In this document: positions 16,311 through 24,073 of the stretch, piece after piece
Position numbering within the stretch: the stretch's first letter is position 1
Layout of the letters: each line of letters opens with the position of its first letter
Assembly (NCBI GenBank): GCA_947492955.1
Contig: CANLOV010000007.1
Span: forward strand, 124,001 to 188,000
Source: an uncultured Cellulophaga sp.
Lineage (GTDB): Bacteria > Bacteroidota > Bacteroidia > Flavobacteriales > Flavobacteriaceae
Direction: 5' to 3'
DNA length: 64,000 bases
Notes under the pieces: generated by a model
What the model saw: the letters and a program-made list of their open reading frames with translations, nothing else
Told to the model about the DNA's origin: nothing
Database searches by the model: none
Translations under genes and position numbers: made by a program

Positions 16311-17522
16311 ATGAAAAATTTAACTTACAAAACAACTTCTTTTTTATTTACAATGTTAATTTGTTTTTCGCTAACTGCACAAAAAGCAAAAAGTAAAACA
16401 GACTACAATGAATTAAATAAGCGTAAAGAAAATTTCTTAGAACTTAAAAACATAGGTTATAATGACCGTGAAATTTTTGAAGACTTAGGAAACGCTAATT
16501 TTTTAATGGAAAATTATGAAACTGCTGTATTTTGGTATAAAAAACTAAAAAGAGTAAGTACAAATGGTAAATTAAACGACAGTTATAAAAAGCGTTACGA
16601 GTTTTCTTTAAGAAAAGCTAATTCTTCTAAAATAATTGACGATGACACCAATTGGTTAGCAGAGGTAAAGCAAGACTATAAAAGGTCAAAAAATAATGTA
16701 ATTAATGACCGCTCTAAAAAATTTAAAGATTTAGATTTTAGTAATAGTAATGGCCCTATCATAGAAGATGTTGTTCTTTTAGAAGATATAGAGGGAAAAG
16801 ATAATACGAATAAGCAGGGAGATTATAATTCTCCTGTAGCCGTAACACCAGATGGTAATACTGCTTATTTTAGCAAACCTATTTATGTAAAACCAGTATA
16901 CGGTGTTTTTTCTAAAAAAGAATTGGTGTATAAAATCTTTAAAGCAGATAAAATTAATGGCGAGTGGAAAAACATACAACAAGTAAGTTTATGTCCTAAA
17001 AACTACTCTACAAAACACCCAACAATATCTCCAGATGGTAAACGATTATTCTTTGCATCTAATATGCCAGGAACATACGGTAAATACGATATTTATGTTG
17101 CAACGGTAAATAGTAATGGAACTTATGGTATTGCAAAAAACTTAGGAGAGAAAGTAAACACTAAAAAAGACGACATGCATCCTAATGTAATAGACCATAA
17201 TACTTTAGTTTTTGCATCTGAAGGTCACAAAGGATATGGTGGTTTAGATATATATATGGCGCAAGTTGGTCAGAAAAAAGTAAATTGGTCTACGAATCTT
17301 GGCAGCCCAATTAATAGCTCTAAAGATGATTTTTCTTTATCATTTGAAAAAGGGTATGGTTATGTAATGTCTAATCGTGGTAAAGACAAAAACGATGTTA
17401 GCAAAGTAGTCTTTACATATTCAGACAAAAACAAATCAAAAGAAAAGAGAAACTACAACACTTTAGAAAATCTTAATGATGTTAAGATAGATTACACTTC
17501 TTCTGTATTTGAAGATGAATAA
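16311..17522 (+). CDS. PD40 beta-propeller protein lacking an OmpA domain (T9SS-associated)
   Basis: A 403-residue secreted protein with a signal peptide (about 1-23, FTMLICFSLTAQKAKS). A TPR-like segment follows (LGNANFLMENYETAVFWYKK), then a WD40-like/PD40 propeller from about 155 to 380 (TISPDGKRLFFASNMPGTYG, then DHNTLVFASEGHKGYGGLD). It is clearly related to the larger protein at 54713-56647 but stops after the propeller: the CarboxypepD-like and C-terminal OmpA peptidoglycan-binding domains are absent. It precedes a PorP/SprF protein, as its relative neighbours one. It probably acts in the periplasm on or beside a T9SS-linked outer-membrane complex. Confidence 0.85.
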   Translation: MKNLTYKTTSFLFTMLICFSLTAQKAKSKTDYNELNKRKENFLELKNIGYNDREIFEDLGNANFLMENYETAVFWYKKLKRVSTNGKLNDSYKKRYEFSLRKANSSKIIDDDTNWLAEVKQDYKRSKNNVINDRSKKFKDLDFSNSNGPIIEDVVLLEDIEGKDNTNKQGDYNSPVAVTPDGNTAYFSKPIYVKPVYGVFSKKELVYKIFKADKINGEWKNIQQVSLCPKNYSTKHPTISPDGKRLFFASNMPGTYGKYDIYVATVNSNGTYGIAKNLGEKVNTKKDDMHPNVIDHNTLVFASEGHKGYGGLDIYMAQVGQKKVNWSTNLGSPINSSKDDFSLSFEKGYGYVMSNRGKDKNDVSKVVFTYSDKNKSKEKRNYNTLENLNDVKIDYTSSVFEDE

Positions 17523-17705
17523 TCATTAATCTCCTGAAAACACAATAGAAGATTTAGCATAAGAACACTACTGCTAAATTGCAACTAGAAAATTTGATAC
17601 TACAGAGGTATAGACTAAAGAACACTTCTATACCTACTAGTATCGCTAACTTCGTAACTATACGTCGTATTATTAGTAATTAGAATAATTTTAATTTTTA
17701 ATCGT

Positions 17706-19466
17706 ATGAACCGCATATATAACATCATTACAAAAATAATATTACCTGCTCTATTTTGCTTTGTACTTTTTACACAGGCATCTTACGGGCAAGAAACAAC
17801 ATCTACTGATTTTAGTTTTAATAATGCTTACCATAATCAGTTATATTTTAACCGTTTTTTAATTAACCCTACATACTCATTGGTAAGAGAAGAAAAATCT
17901 TATTTAAATATTTTACATAGAAATGAGTATGCAGCTGTAGAAGATAATAGTCAAAACTATTTTATAAGTTTTAGTAATAAAATAAACGATAATACAGCTT
18001 TAGGCTTAGGAGTTTATAGCCAATGGACAGGTGTAATTAAAGAATTTGGTTTTAATGCTAATTACGCTAAATCTGTAAAATTAGGAGAAAAGAGCAGATT
18101 AACATTTGGTACTAACCTTAGCTATTTTAATCAGAGTTTAGATAAAAATAGAGTTGTTGCTACAGAAAACGACCCTGAAGTTTTAGATTCTAGAAAAGAA
18201 AACAAAATAAGTATACAACCAGGCATTACATTATCATTAGGTAGTTTTGATTTTGGTTTATATGCGGAAGATTTATTTAAATACAACCAAACTACAAATG
18301 AGTTTGTTACTAACCTAAGTAGTAATAATATTAAAGCTTCTGTACAATACACACATACACTTTCTACCAAAAGAGGTGTATTTGCAAATGCAAAAATAAT
18401 GCCCTTAGTACAGTTTAGTAAAGACCAATTTAGTGGTTTAAATTATTCTGGATCTATTTTAATAGACTTACCAAAACACGGATGGTTCCAATCTACTATA
18501 GATAATAAGTTTGGTGCTTCTATGGGATTAGGATTTAATATAAACAGAAAAATGTCTTTAGGGTATTTATTAGAGAAAGATGTAACACAGGATAATGTTG
18601 ACTTAGGATGGAACCATGAATTATCGCTTTCTTATACATTTAAAAAATCTAATGAAACAGGAAAGTTTGTAGATAATTCACATGATGCTAAAGTAGATGA
18701 AATTATTAGAAACTACGAAGAACAAATTTTAAAGCTTGTAGCCGAAAAAAATAACGATAAAAATAAGAGCCAAGAAACTAGTAACTTAAAAAGAGTTAAA
18801 GAGCAATTAAAAAGAAACTCTTTTAACACAACAAGTAATGAAACTGAAAATGATATTGCTTACCAAAACAGGTTAATTTTAGATGAGCTTATTTTAAGAC
18901 AAGATTCTATAGAAAGAGCTCGTAATTTAGAATTTGAAAAAAGATTTGAGATTATTGTAAAAACAGTACGTAACGATATTAAACGTAATATTAAATCTTA
19001 TTTACAAGAAGAATCTATACAAACAGAAAATAGAAACACAGCAATTGCTAAAAACAATACTAAAAAACGTACTATAAGAATTAATAACAGTAAAACTGTT
19101 ACTGAATCTAAAACAACAAAAACTCCAATACGTAGAGAATATAATAAATTACCAATAAAAATGCTTAACCAAGCTAATACTGTTGGTATTAAATCTGGAT
19201 ACTATATGATTGCTAATGTATTTAAGAATAAAAAATATTTAAATGCATTTATGGATGAACTTAAAGAACAAGGTTTAGATGCTAAACAATTTTACAACAA
19301 GGAAAATGGTTTACACTATGTATATTTAGCAGAATACAATGTTAAAAAAGATGCAGAAACTGCTTTTGTTTCTAATTTAGATGGAAAGTACAGAGATGAA
19401 AAATGGGTAATGCAAGTTGCTAGTAACTCATCCTCCGCAACTGTTGCGAATACGTATGAAGATTAA
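17706..19466 (+). CDS. PorP/SprF-family outer membrane protein fused to a SPOR domain
   Basis: A 586-residue protein. The signal peptide (about 1-28) leads into a PorP/SprF beta-barrel of about 280 residues (NAYHNQLYFNRFLINPTYSL and repeated GLGVYS/LSLSYTF strands). A Lys/Glu-rich coiled linker spans about 300-480. A C-terminal SPOR domain at about 496-573 follows (SGYYMIANVFKNKKYLNAF, then LHYVYLAEYNVKKDAETA). SPOR domains bind glycan strands stripped of peptides, at sites of wall remodelling. PorP/SprF proteins assist T9SS secretion and surface attachment of type B cargo. The usual family length is about 300 residues, so the linker and SPOR domain are an addition. It follows the OmpA-less PD40 gene by 183 bp. 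Confidence 0.88.
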   Translation: MNRIYNIITKIILPALFCFVLFTQASYGQETTSTDFSFNNAYHNQLYFNRFLINPTYSLVREEKSYLNILHRNEYAAVEDNSQNYFISFSNKINDNTALGLGVYSQWTGVIKEFGFNANYAKSVKLGEKSRLTFGTNLSYFNQSLDKNRVVATENDPEVLDSRKENKISIQPGITLSLGSFDFGLYAEDLFKYNQTTNEFVTNLSSNNIKASVQYTHTLSTKRGVFANAKIMPLVQFSKDQFSGLNYSGSILIDLPKHGWFQSTIDNKFGASMGLGFNINRKMSLGYLLEKDVTQDNVDLGWNHELSLSYTFKKSNETGKFVDNSHDAKVDEIIRNYEEQILKLVAEKNNDKNKSQETSNLKRVKEQLKRNSFNTTSNETENDIAYQNRLILDELILRQDSIERARNLEFEKRFEIIVKTVRNDIKRNIKSYLQEESIQTENRNTAIAKNNTKKRTIRINNSKTVTESKTTKTPIRREYNKLPIKMLNQANTVGIKSGYYMIANVFKNKKYLNAFMDELKEQGLDAKQFYNKENGLHYVYLAEYNVKKDAETAFVSNLDGKYRDEKWVMQVASNSSSATVANTYED

Positions 19467-19486
19467 TAAATTATTAATCTTCGTAC
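19454..19486 (+). terminator. Stable hairpin over the stop codon of the PorP-SPOR gene
   Basis: GTATGAAGATTAAT (19454-19467) pairs with ATTAATCTTCGTAC (19473-19486) across a 5-base loop. It lacks a proper T-run, so it may be a weak terminator or a transcript-stabilising 3' end. Confidence 0.4.
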
Positions 19487-19995
19487 TTTACCTTATAATT
19501 ACAACCATTTATTAGTAAACAAACATTAGAAAATCAAAAAAAAATCGATAAAAGGCAATAAATCAATTTTATTTGCAGAAAGTTTCATAAAAATTTGCGG
19601 ATTTAAATATTTTTTAACTATATTTAACACATAATATTTAAAAACCCAAATCCCCTACATTATGAAATATTATGCTAACCTATTTACTATTTTAATTAAA
19701 TATTTTAATTTATTAAAAACTCACCATCATTCTGGAGGTGGGTCATCCCCTTTTATACTTTCCTAATTTTTATTAAATTTTCTTTATTAAGTTTTTTTAG
19801 TTTAAATACTTAATGTTTTCATTTGAATATAACATCACATATTCCTATGCAAGCATAGTAATTTAAACTTAAAAGAAAGGAAAAGTATGTCTTAAATTTT
19901 AACAGAATAATAATTACAAACCCCTAAATCTTACCTAATTTAAAAGTAAAATCATTACAGATTATTACCCCAAATTAACTTAAATACTATTAACT
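19487..19995. other. Intergenic region with one 34-codon ORF
   Basis: About 500 bp of AT-rich DNA between the PorP-SPOR gene and the response regulator. The only open frame with a start is 19662-19766 on plus, encoding a 34-residue peptide with a hydrophobic N-terminal half and the end HHHSGGGSSPFILS. It may be real, or chance. No promoter with both consensus boxes and no RNA gene was found. Confidence 0.4.
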
Positions 19996-20619
19996 ATGAA
20001 AACAAACAAACTTCGAATTATAGTAATTGATGATAACAAAAATTTACATGAAGTATATAAAAGTCATTTTAATAATTTATTAAATTACTCTTTAGAAGGC
20101 TTTTATACATCAATAGATAAGGCAATAGCTGATTATGAGAATGTATTACCAGATTTTATTATATCTGAAGCTTCTTTTGATAATGTTTTTGAAAAAGAAG
20201 GACTTTCTTTCTTTAAACGCAAAAACCCTGAGCTTAAAATTATTATGATTAGTGCTATCAACGATTTTGAAATAATAAAAAAATCTTTTAAAAACGGTGC
20301 TAGTGGTTATTTAACAAAACCAGTGAACAAGGACCGTATAGAAAATGCTTTAAATTCTATTGAACGTGAAGGTGCAGCTATTAGTGGCGATGTTGCAAAA
20401 CAATTAATCTCTATTTTTCAAAGAAAATCGCAAACTATATTCTCTAAAAGAGAAAATCAAATTATAGATCATCTACGTCAAGGTGCTACCTACAAAACAA
20501 TTGCAGAAAAATTATTTGTAACTACAAGTGCTATTAATTTTCACATTCAAAATATTTACCTAAAATTAAATGTAAATTCAAAGTCAGAAGCATTACTTAA
20601 ATTACAACAAATAGGTTAA
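19996..20619 (+). CDS. Response regulator-like protein, LuxR type, with Glu at the phospho-acceptor site
   Basis: A 207-residue protein with an N-terminal receiver domain (about 5-125) and a C-terminal LuxR/NarL helix-turn-helix (about 145-205, FSKRENQIIDHLRQGATYKT). The receiver keeps the acidic pair Asp12-Asp13, the Ser of the MISA motif and the Lys of LTKP. The phospho-acceptor position reads PDFIISE, with Glu58 in place of Asp. Glu at this site can mimic the phosphorylated state, so it may be constitutively active or respond to a ligand. No histidine kinase is next to it. It stands alone with its own terminator, downstream of the T9SS-like pair. Confidence 0.9.
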   Translation: MKTNKLRIIVIDDNKNLHEVYKSHFNNLLNYSLEGFYTSIDKAIADYENVLPDFIISEASFDNVFEKEGLSFFKRKNPELKIIMISAINDFEIIKKSFKNGASGYLTKPVNKDRIENALNSIEREGAAISGDVAKQLISIFQRKSQTIFSKRENQIIDHLRQGATYKTIAEKLFVTTSAINFHIQNIYLKLNVNSKSEALLKLQQIG

Positions 20620-20655
20620 ACTATAGATCCCAAATCTAGAATAACTTACATTTAA

Positions 20656-20690
20656 AATCCCTATGAATTAATTCATAGGGATTTTTTTAA
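20656..20690 (+). terminator. Rho-independent terminator after the response regulator
   Basis: A perfect inverted repeat, AATCCCTATGAATT with AATTCATAGGGATT (20656-20683), is followed by six to seven T's. It lies 36 bp after the stop codon and before the convergent DUF4249 gene. Confidence 0.9.
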
Positions 20691-20705
20691 AAGCAAGGTT
20701 GTGGA

Positions 20706-21548
20706 CTACTCAAATGTATAACTTGCTTTTACTACTTGTGTTAATCTAAAAAAACCATGTGCATAATTGTCTGGTGTATTTATATTTATACAATTTCCCT
20801 TTAAAGCAACTGGTGTAGCACTAAATAAACCAGCTCCTTCAGATTGTTCTATTAATATCTGTATATAATTAGCATAGGCTTCGGATATACCATATAACTC
20901 TATATCAACAATATCTCCTGCGGCAAAGGCTTTTTCATTAGTTTCCTCATCATCTTCTTTCTCAAACCACCAATTTACTTTATTGCCATTTACAAATTCA
21001 TCGTCACCATCTTCTAATACAGCTAACAAATCTCCTCTTCGTTGAAACTTAAATAAATAATAATTTTCTTCATCTTCTGGGTCTATAAAATCAACATTAA
21101 CCTCTAGTAATTCTTCATCAAAACCATCTTCTATTGACTGATATATATCGCTTATATCTGCTACAGATTTTAATGTTTCATTTGCAGTATACGTTTCCCC
21201 GTTATAAAGTATTTCTAAAGTATAAGACTGATTAATTATTGGCACAAATACATCTGTTGTATAATTACCGTTGTTTTGGTCTACAAAAATAAACTCAGCA
21301 CCACTAGTATCATTCGTTATTTTTACGTTAGCACCAGTTACCGTAGTAATATCAGTATTTTTAAAATAAGGGGTAGATGTACTTAGTTTAATAGTTTGTT
21401 CATTACCTAAAGTTCCTTTTTCCCAATCTATAGAGGCTTCAACAACTAATTTAGGGTCTGTTTCTTGTAAATCTACATCTATAACATCTTCACAGGATGC
21501 TAAAATGATGATTACAAATAATAAGCTTGCTTTTATATATGATTTCAT
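20706..21548 (-). CDS. DUF4249-family outer-membrane lipoprotein, partner of TonB receptor (copy 1)
   Basis: A 280-residue lipoprotein. The signal peptide ends at a lipobox (IILASC, followed by EDVIDVDL). The beta-rich body has the DUF4249 pattern (NADSIEGA is absent, but TDPKLVVEASI and the end block GNCININTPDNYAHGFFRLTQ are typical). It follows the TonB receptor by 4 bp on the same strand, the normal pairing for this family, which suggests a surface-exposed or periplasm-facing accessory that helps capture the substrate. The homologue at 51157-51969 shares the CEDVIDVDL start and the NPDNYxxGYF-like end. Substrate unknown. Confidence 0.87.
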   Translation of the reverse strand: MKSYIKASLLFVIIILASCEDVIDVDLQETDPKLVVEASIDWEKGTLGNEQTIKLSTSTPYFKNTDITTVTGANVKITNDTSGAEFIFVDQNNGNYTTDVFVPIINQSYTLEILYNGETYTANETLKSVADISDIYQSIEDGFDEELLEVNVDFIDPEDEENYYLFKFQRRGDLLAVLEDGDDEFVNGNKVNWWFEKEDDEETNEKAFAAGDIVDIELYGISEAYANYIQILIEQSEGAGLFSATPVALKGNCININTPDNYAHGFFRLTQVVKASYTFE

Positions 21549-21552
21549 GATA

Positions 21553-23919
21553 TTAAAATTTAAAATTATAAGTTGCCGATGGCATTATTCCAAAAATTGC
21601 TGTTCTTGTAGCTTCATTTCTACCTGTTTCTAAATTCTGGCTAAAAGAAACCGAAGCCGCATTCTTTTTGTTATACAAATTATAGATTCCAAATACCCAC
21701 TCCCCTTTCCATCTTTTATTAGGTTTCTTATTAGGCTTATAAGTGGCAGATATATCTAACCTATGGTAAGATGGTAACCTATCAGAATTTCTACTAGAAT
21801 AATTAGCTATAGATAATCCTTCATACTCGTATTGACTATTAGGATAGGTAACCGGTCTTCCTGTTTGAAAAACAAGATTAGTTCCAAAACTCCATTTTTC
21901 ATTTAATTTATAAGCGCCTGTTATAGATATATCATGTGTTCTATCGAAAGGTGTATTATACCAATTTCCGTTATTTATTCCTAAGCCTCCTGCATTACCA
22001 CCTGGTGTTCTTTGCTCAGATTTTGATAATGTGTAAGCAATCCAACCTGTAAAATTACCTTCATTTTTACGTAGTAAAAGCTCTAGCCCGTATGCTCTAG
22101 ATTCTCCGCTTAAAATTTCTGTTTCAATAGTATTCTTTCCAATTAAATTAGACCCATCAATATAATCTATTCTATTATCTGTAGTTTTATAGTAAACTTC
22201 TGTTTCTAGCGAATACATTTTATCCTTAAAATTTTTAAAATAACCTAATGCATATTGGTTTGATAATTGTGGTTTTATAAATTTTCCGCTCGGAGTCCAT
22301 ACATCTAAAGGGGTAACAGAAGTTGTATTAGATAATAAATGTATATACTGGGCAACCCTAGAGTATCCTGCTTTTATAGACGAATTATCGTTTAACTGAT
22401 ATGCTAAAGAAGCTCTTGGTTCTAGATTATTAAATGTTGCAATGGCATCTCCTTTTTTATAATCGGTTTCTCCAATTCCTTCACCACGCTCATAAATCCC
22501 TAGTTCGCTATTGTACACTACTGGTTGATTATTTGCATAATCTACCATAGATACTCCTCCTTGTCTTCTAAATCCACTGAAACGCAATCCATATTGCGCT
22601 GTTAATTTTGGAGTTAATTTATGTTCCGCATTTATATATGCAGCTGTCTCTAAAGCTTTTTTACGGTCTAAACTCAAAGGATTTACAGAAGAAGCATCTG
22701 AGGTTGGCTTTACCTGTCCAGGGTCAAAATCATAATAAATACCACTTAGCCCAAAATCCAATTTAAATGCATCACTTAAATAGTATTTAAAATCATATTT
22801 TGCGTTGTAGTTATTAATTGAAGATACCCAATCGAAATCTTCTAGAGTAAATCCTATATCATAATCGTATTTACTGTAAATAAGAGAAAAGTTAGAAAAT
22901 AATTTATCATTAAAAATATGGTTCCAACGTAAATTTCCTGAAAAATTTCCGTAACTAGTTTTAAAACTATTGCCAAACTTAAAAGAATCTCTACCAAAAT
23001 ATCCAGATAAAAATAATCTGTTATTCTCATTTAATCTGTAATTGGTTTTAAGGTTTAAATCATAAAAACCGACTCTATTTTTTTCTCCTGAGAGTGCTAA
23101 AAATAAGTTTACATAGGAACTTCTACCTGCCACTAAAAAAGAACCTTTATCATTAAACATAGGTCCTTCTAGTGCTAATCTACTAGAAATTAAACCTACT
23201 CCTCCTTTAAGCGCAAACTTTTTACTATTCCCATCCTTTTGGCGTACATCTAAAACAGAAGATGTTCTCCCTCCAAAACGTGCCGGTATGCCTCCTTTAT
23301 ATAATTTCATGTCTTTAATTGCATCTGCATTAAAAACAGAAAAGAAACCTAACATATGAGAAGTATTATAAATAATAGCTTCATCTAATAAAACCAAATT
23401 CTGGTCTGCGGCTCCTCCTCTTACATGAAAACCACTAGTACCTTCACCATTTTTAGTTACTCCTGGTAGCATTTGTAAAGATTTTATAATATCTACTTCT
23501 CCAAAAACTACTGGCATTTGTTTTACCGTGCTAATATTTAATTTAGAAACACTCATTTCTGGTTTTCTAATACTTACCACTTCTGTTTCTTCCGCAGTAA
23601 CAACCACCTCACTTAATTGAGTAGAAAACTCCGTTAATTCAAAATCTAATTTCTGATTCTTAGTAAATTCTACTTCTTTTGTAATTTCTGTAAATCCAAC
23701 ATAAGAAATAACCATAGTGTAATTTCCTTTTGGTGCCGTAATAGAATAAAAACCATACTCATTGGTAATAACTCCGTTAGTTGTCCCTTTTAAAAAGACC
23801 GAAGCACCAAAAAGAGATTCCCCATTACTTACATCTGTAATAGTACCACTGATTGTAAAATTATCTTGCGCAGATAAAATTGTGGTACATAAGATTAATA
23901 GTAGTCCAATTTTTTTCAT
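21553..23919 (-). CDS. TonB-dependent outer-membrane receptor with CarboxypepD-like N-terminal domain (copy 1)
   Basis: A 788-residue receptor. After the signal peptide (about 1-17) comes a CarboxypepD-regulatory-like domain at about 20-105 (GTITDVSNGESLFGASVFLK). A plug domain follows at about 120-235 (DIIKSLQMLPGVTKNGEGTS, then FHVRGGAADQNLVLLDEA) and then a 22-strand-type barrel ending in the aromatic YNFKF. It imports a ligand across the outer membrane using TonB energy. The DUF4249 lipoprotein follows 4 bp downstream. It is strongly similar along its whole length to the receptor at 48778-51153, including the VTPLDVWTPSGKFIKPQ block, so the two systems are paralogues. Confidence 0.93.
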   Translation of the reverse strand: MKKIGLLLILCTTILSAQDNFTISGTITDVSNGESLFGASVFLKGTTNGVITNEYGFYSITAPKGNYTMVISYVGFTEITKEVEFTKNQKLDFELTEFSTQLSEVVVTAEETEVVSIRKPEMSVSKLNISTVKQMPVVFGEVDIIKSLQMLPGVTKNGEGTSGFHVRGGAADQNLVLLDEAIIYNTSHMLGFFSVFNADAIKDMKLYKGGIPARFGGRTSSVLDVRQKDGNSKKFALKGGVGLISSRLALEGPMFNDKGSFLVAGRSSYVNLFLALSGEKNRVGFYDLNLKTNYRLNENNRLFLSGYFGRDSFKFGNSFKTSYGNFSGNLRWNHIFNDKLFSNFSLIYSKYDYDIGFTLEDFDWVSSINNYNAKYDFKYYLSDAFKLDFGLSGIYYDFDPGQVKPTSDASSVNPLSLDRKKALETAAYINAEHKLTPKLTAQYGLRFSGFRRQGGVSMVDYANNQPVVYNSELGIYERGEGIGETDYKKGDAIATFNNLEPRASLAYQLNDNSSIKAGYSRVAQYIHLLSNTTSVTPLDVWTPSGKFIKPQLSNQYALGYFKNFKDKMYSLETEVYYKTTDNRIDYIDGSNLIGKNTIETEILSGESRAYGLELLLRKNEGNFTGWIAYTLSKSEQRTPGGNAGGLGINNGNWYNTPFDRTHDISITGAYKLNEKWSFGTNLVFQTGRPVTYPNSQYEYEGLSIANYSSRNSDRLPSYHRLDISATYKPNKKPNKRWKGEWVFGIYNLYNKKNAASVSFSQNLETGRNEATRTAIFGIMPSATYNFKF

Positions 23920-24016
23920 TTTTTAATTATTATGTTTTTATTGATACCCTATTGACAAATGAAAAAATAGAGGGTTGCACTATTTAGAAAACATTAACAT
24001 ATATTTATAAAAACAA

Positions 24017-24051
24017 AAAAGTCTCTCTTGTATGCAACAAGAAAGACTTTT
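24017..24051 (-). terminator. Terminator of the repeat lipoprotein gene
   Basis: AAAAGTCTCTCTTGT pairs with ACAAGAAAGACTTTT with one mismatch; on the minus strand it is followed by a T-rich tract. It lies 23 bp beyond the stop of the gene at 24074-25813. Confidence 0.8.
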
Positions 24052-24073
24052 AAAATAAAGTTATTGAGAACAA

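Noticed and set aside
19700-19770. Minus-strand peptide ending in GDDPPPE opposite the 34-codon ORF
   Set aside because: The frame is closed by TAG only eleven codons upstream, so no gene can be supported.
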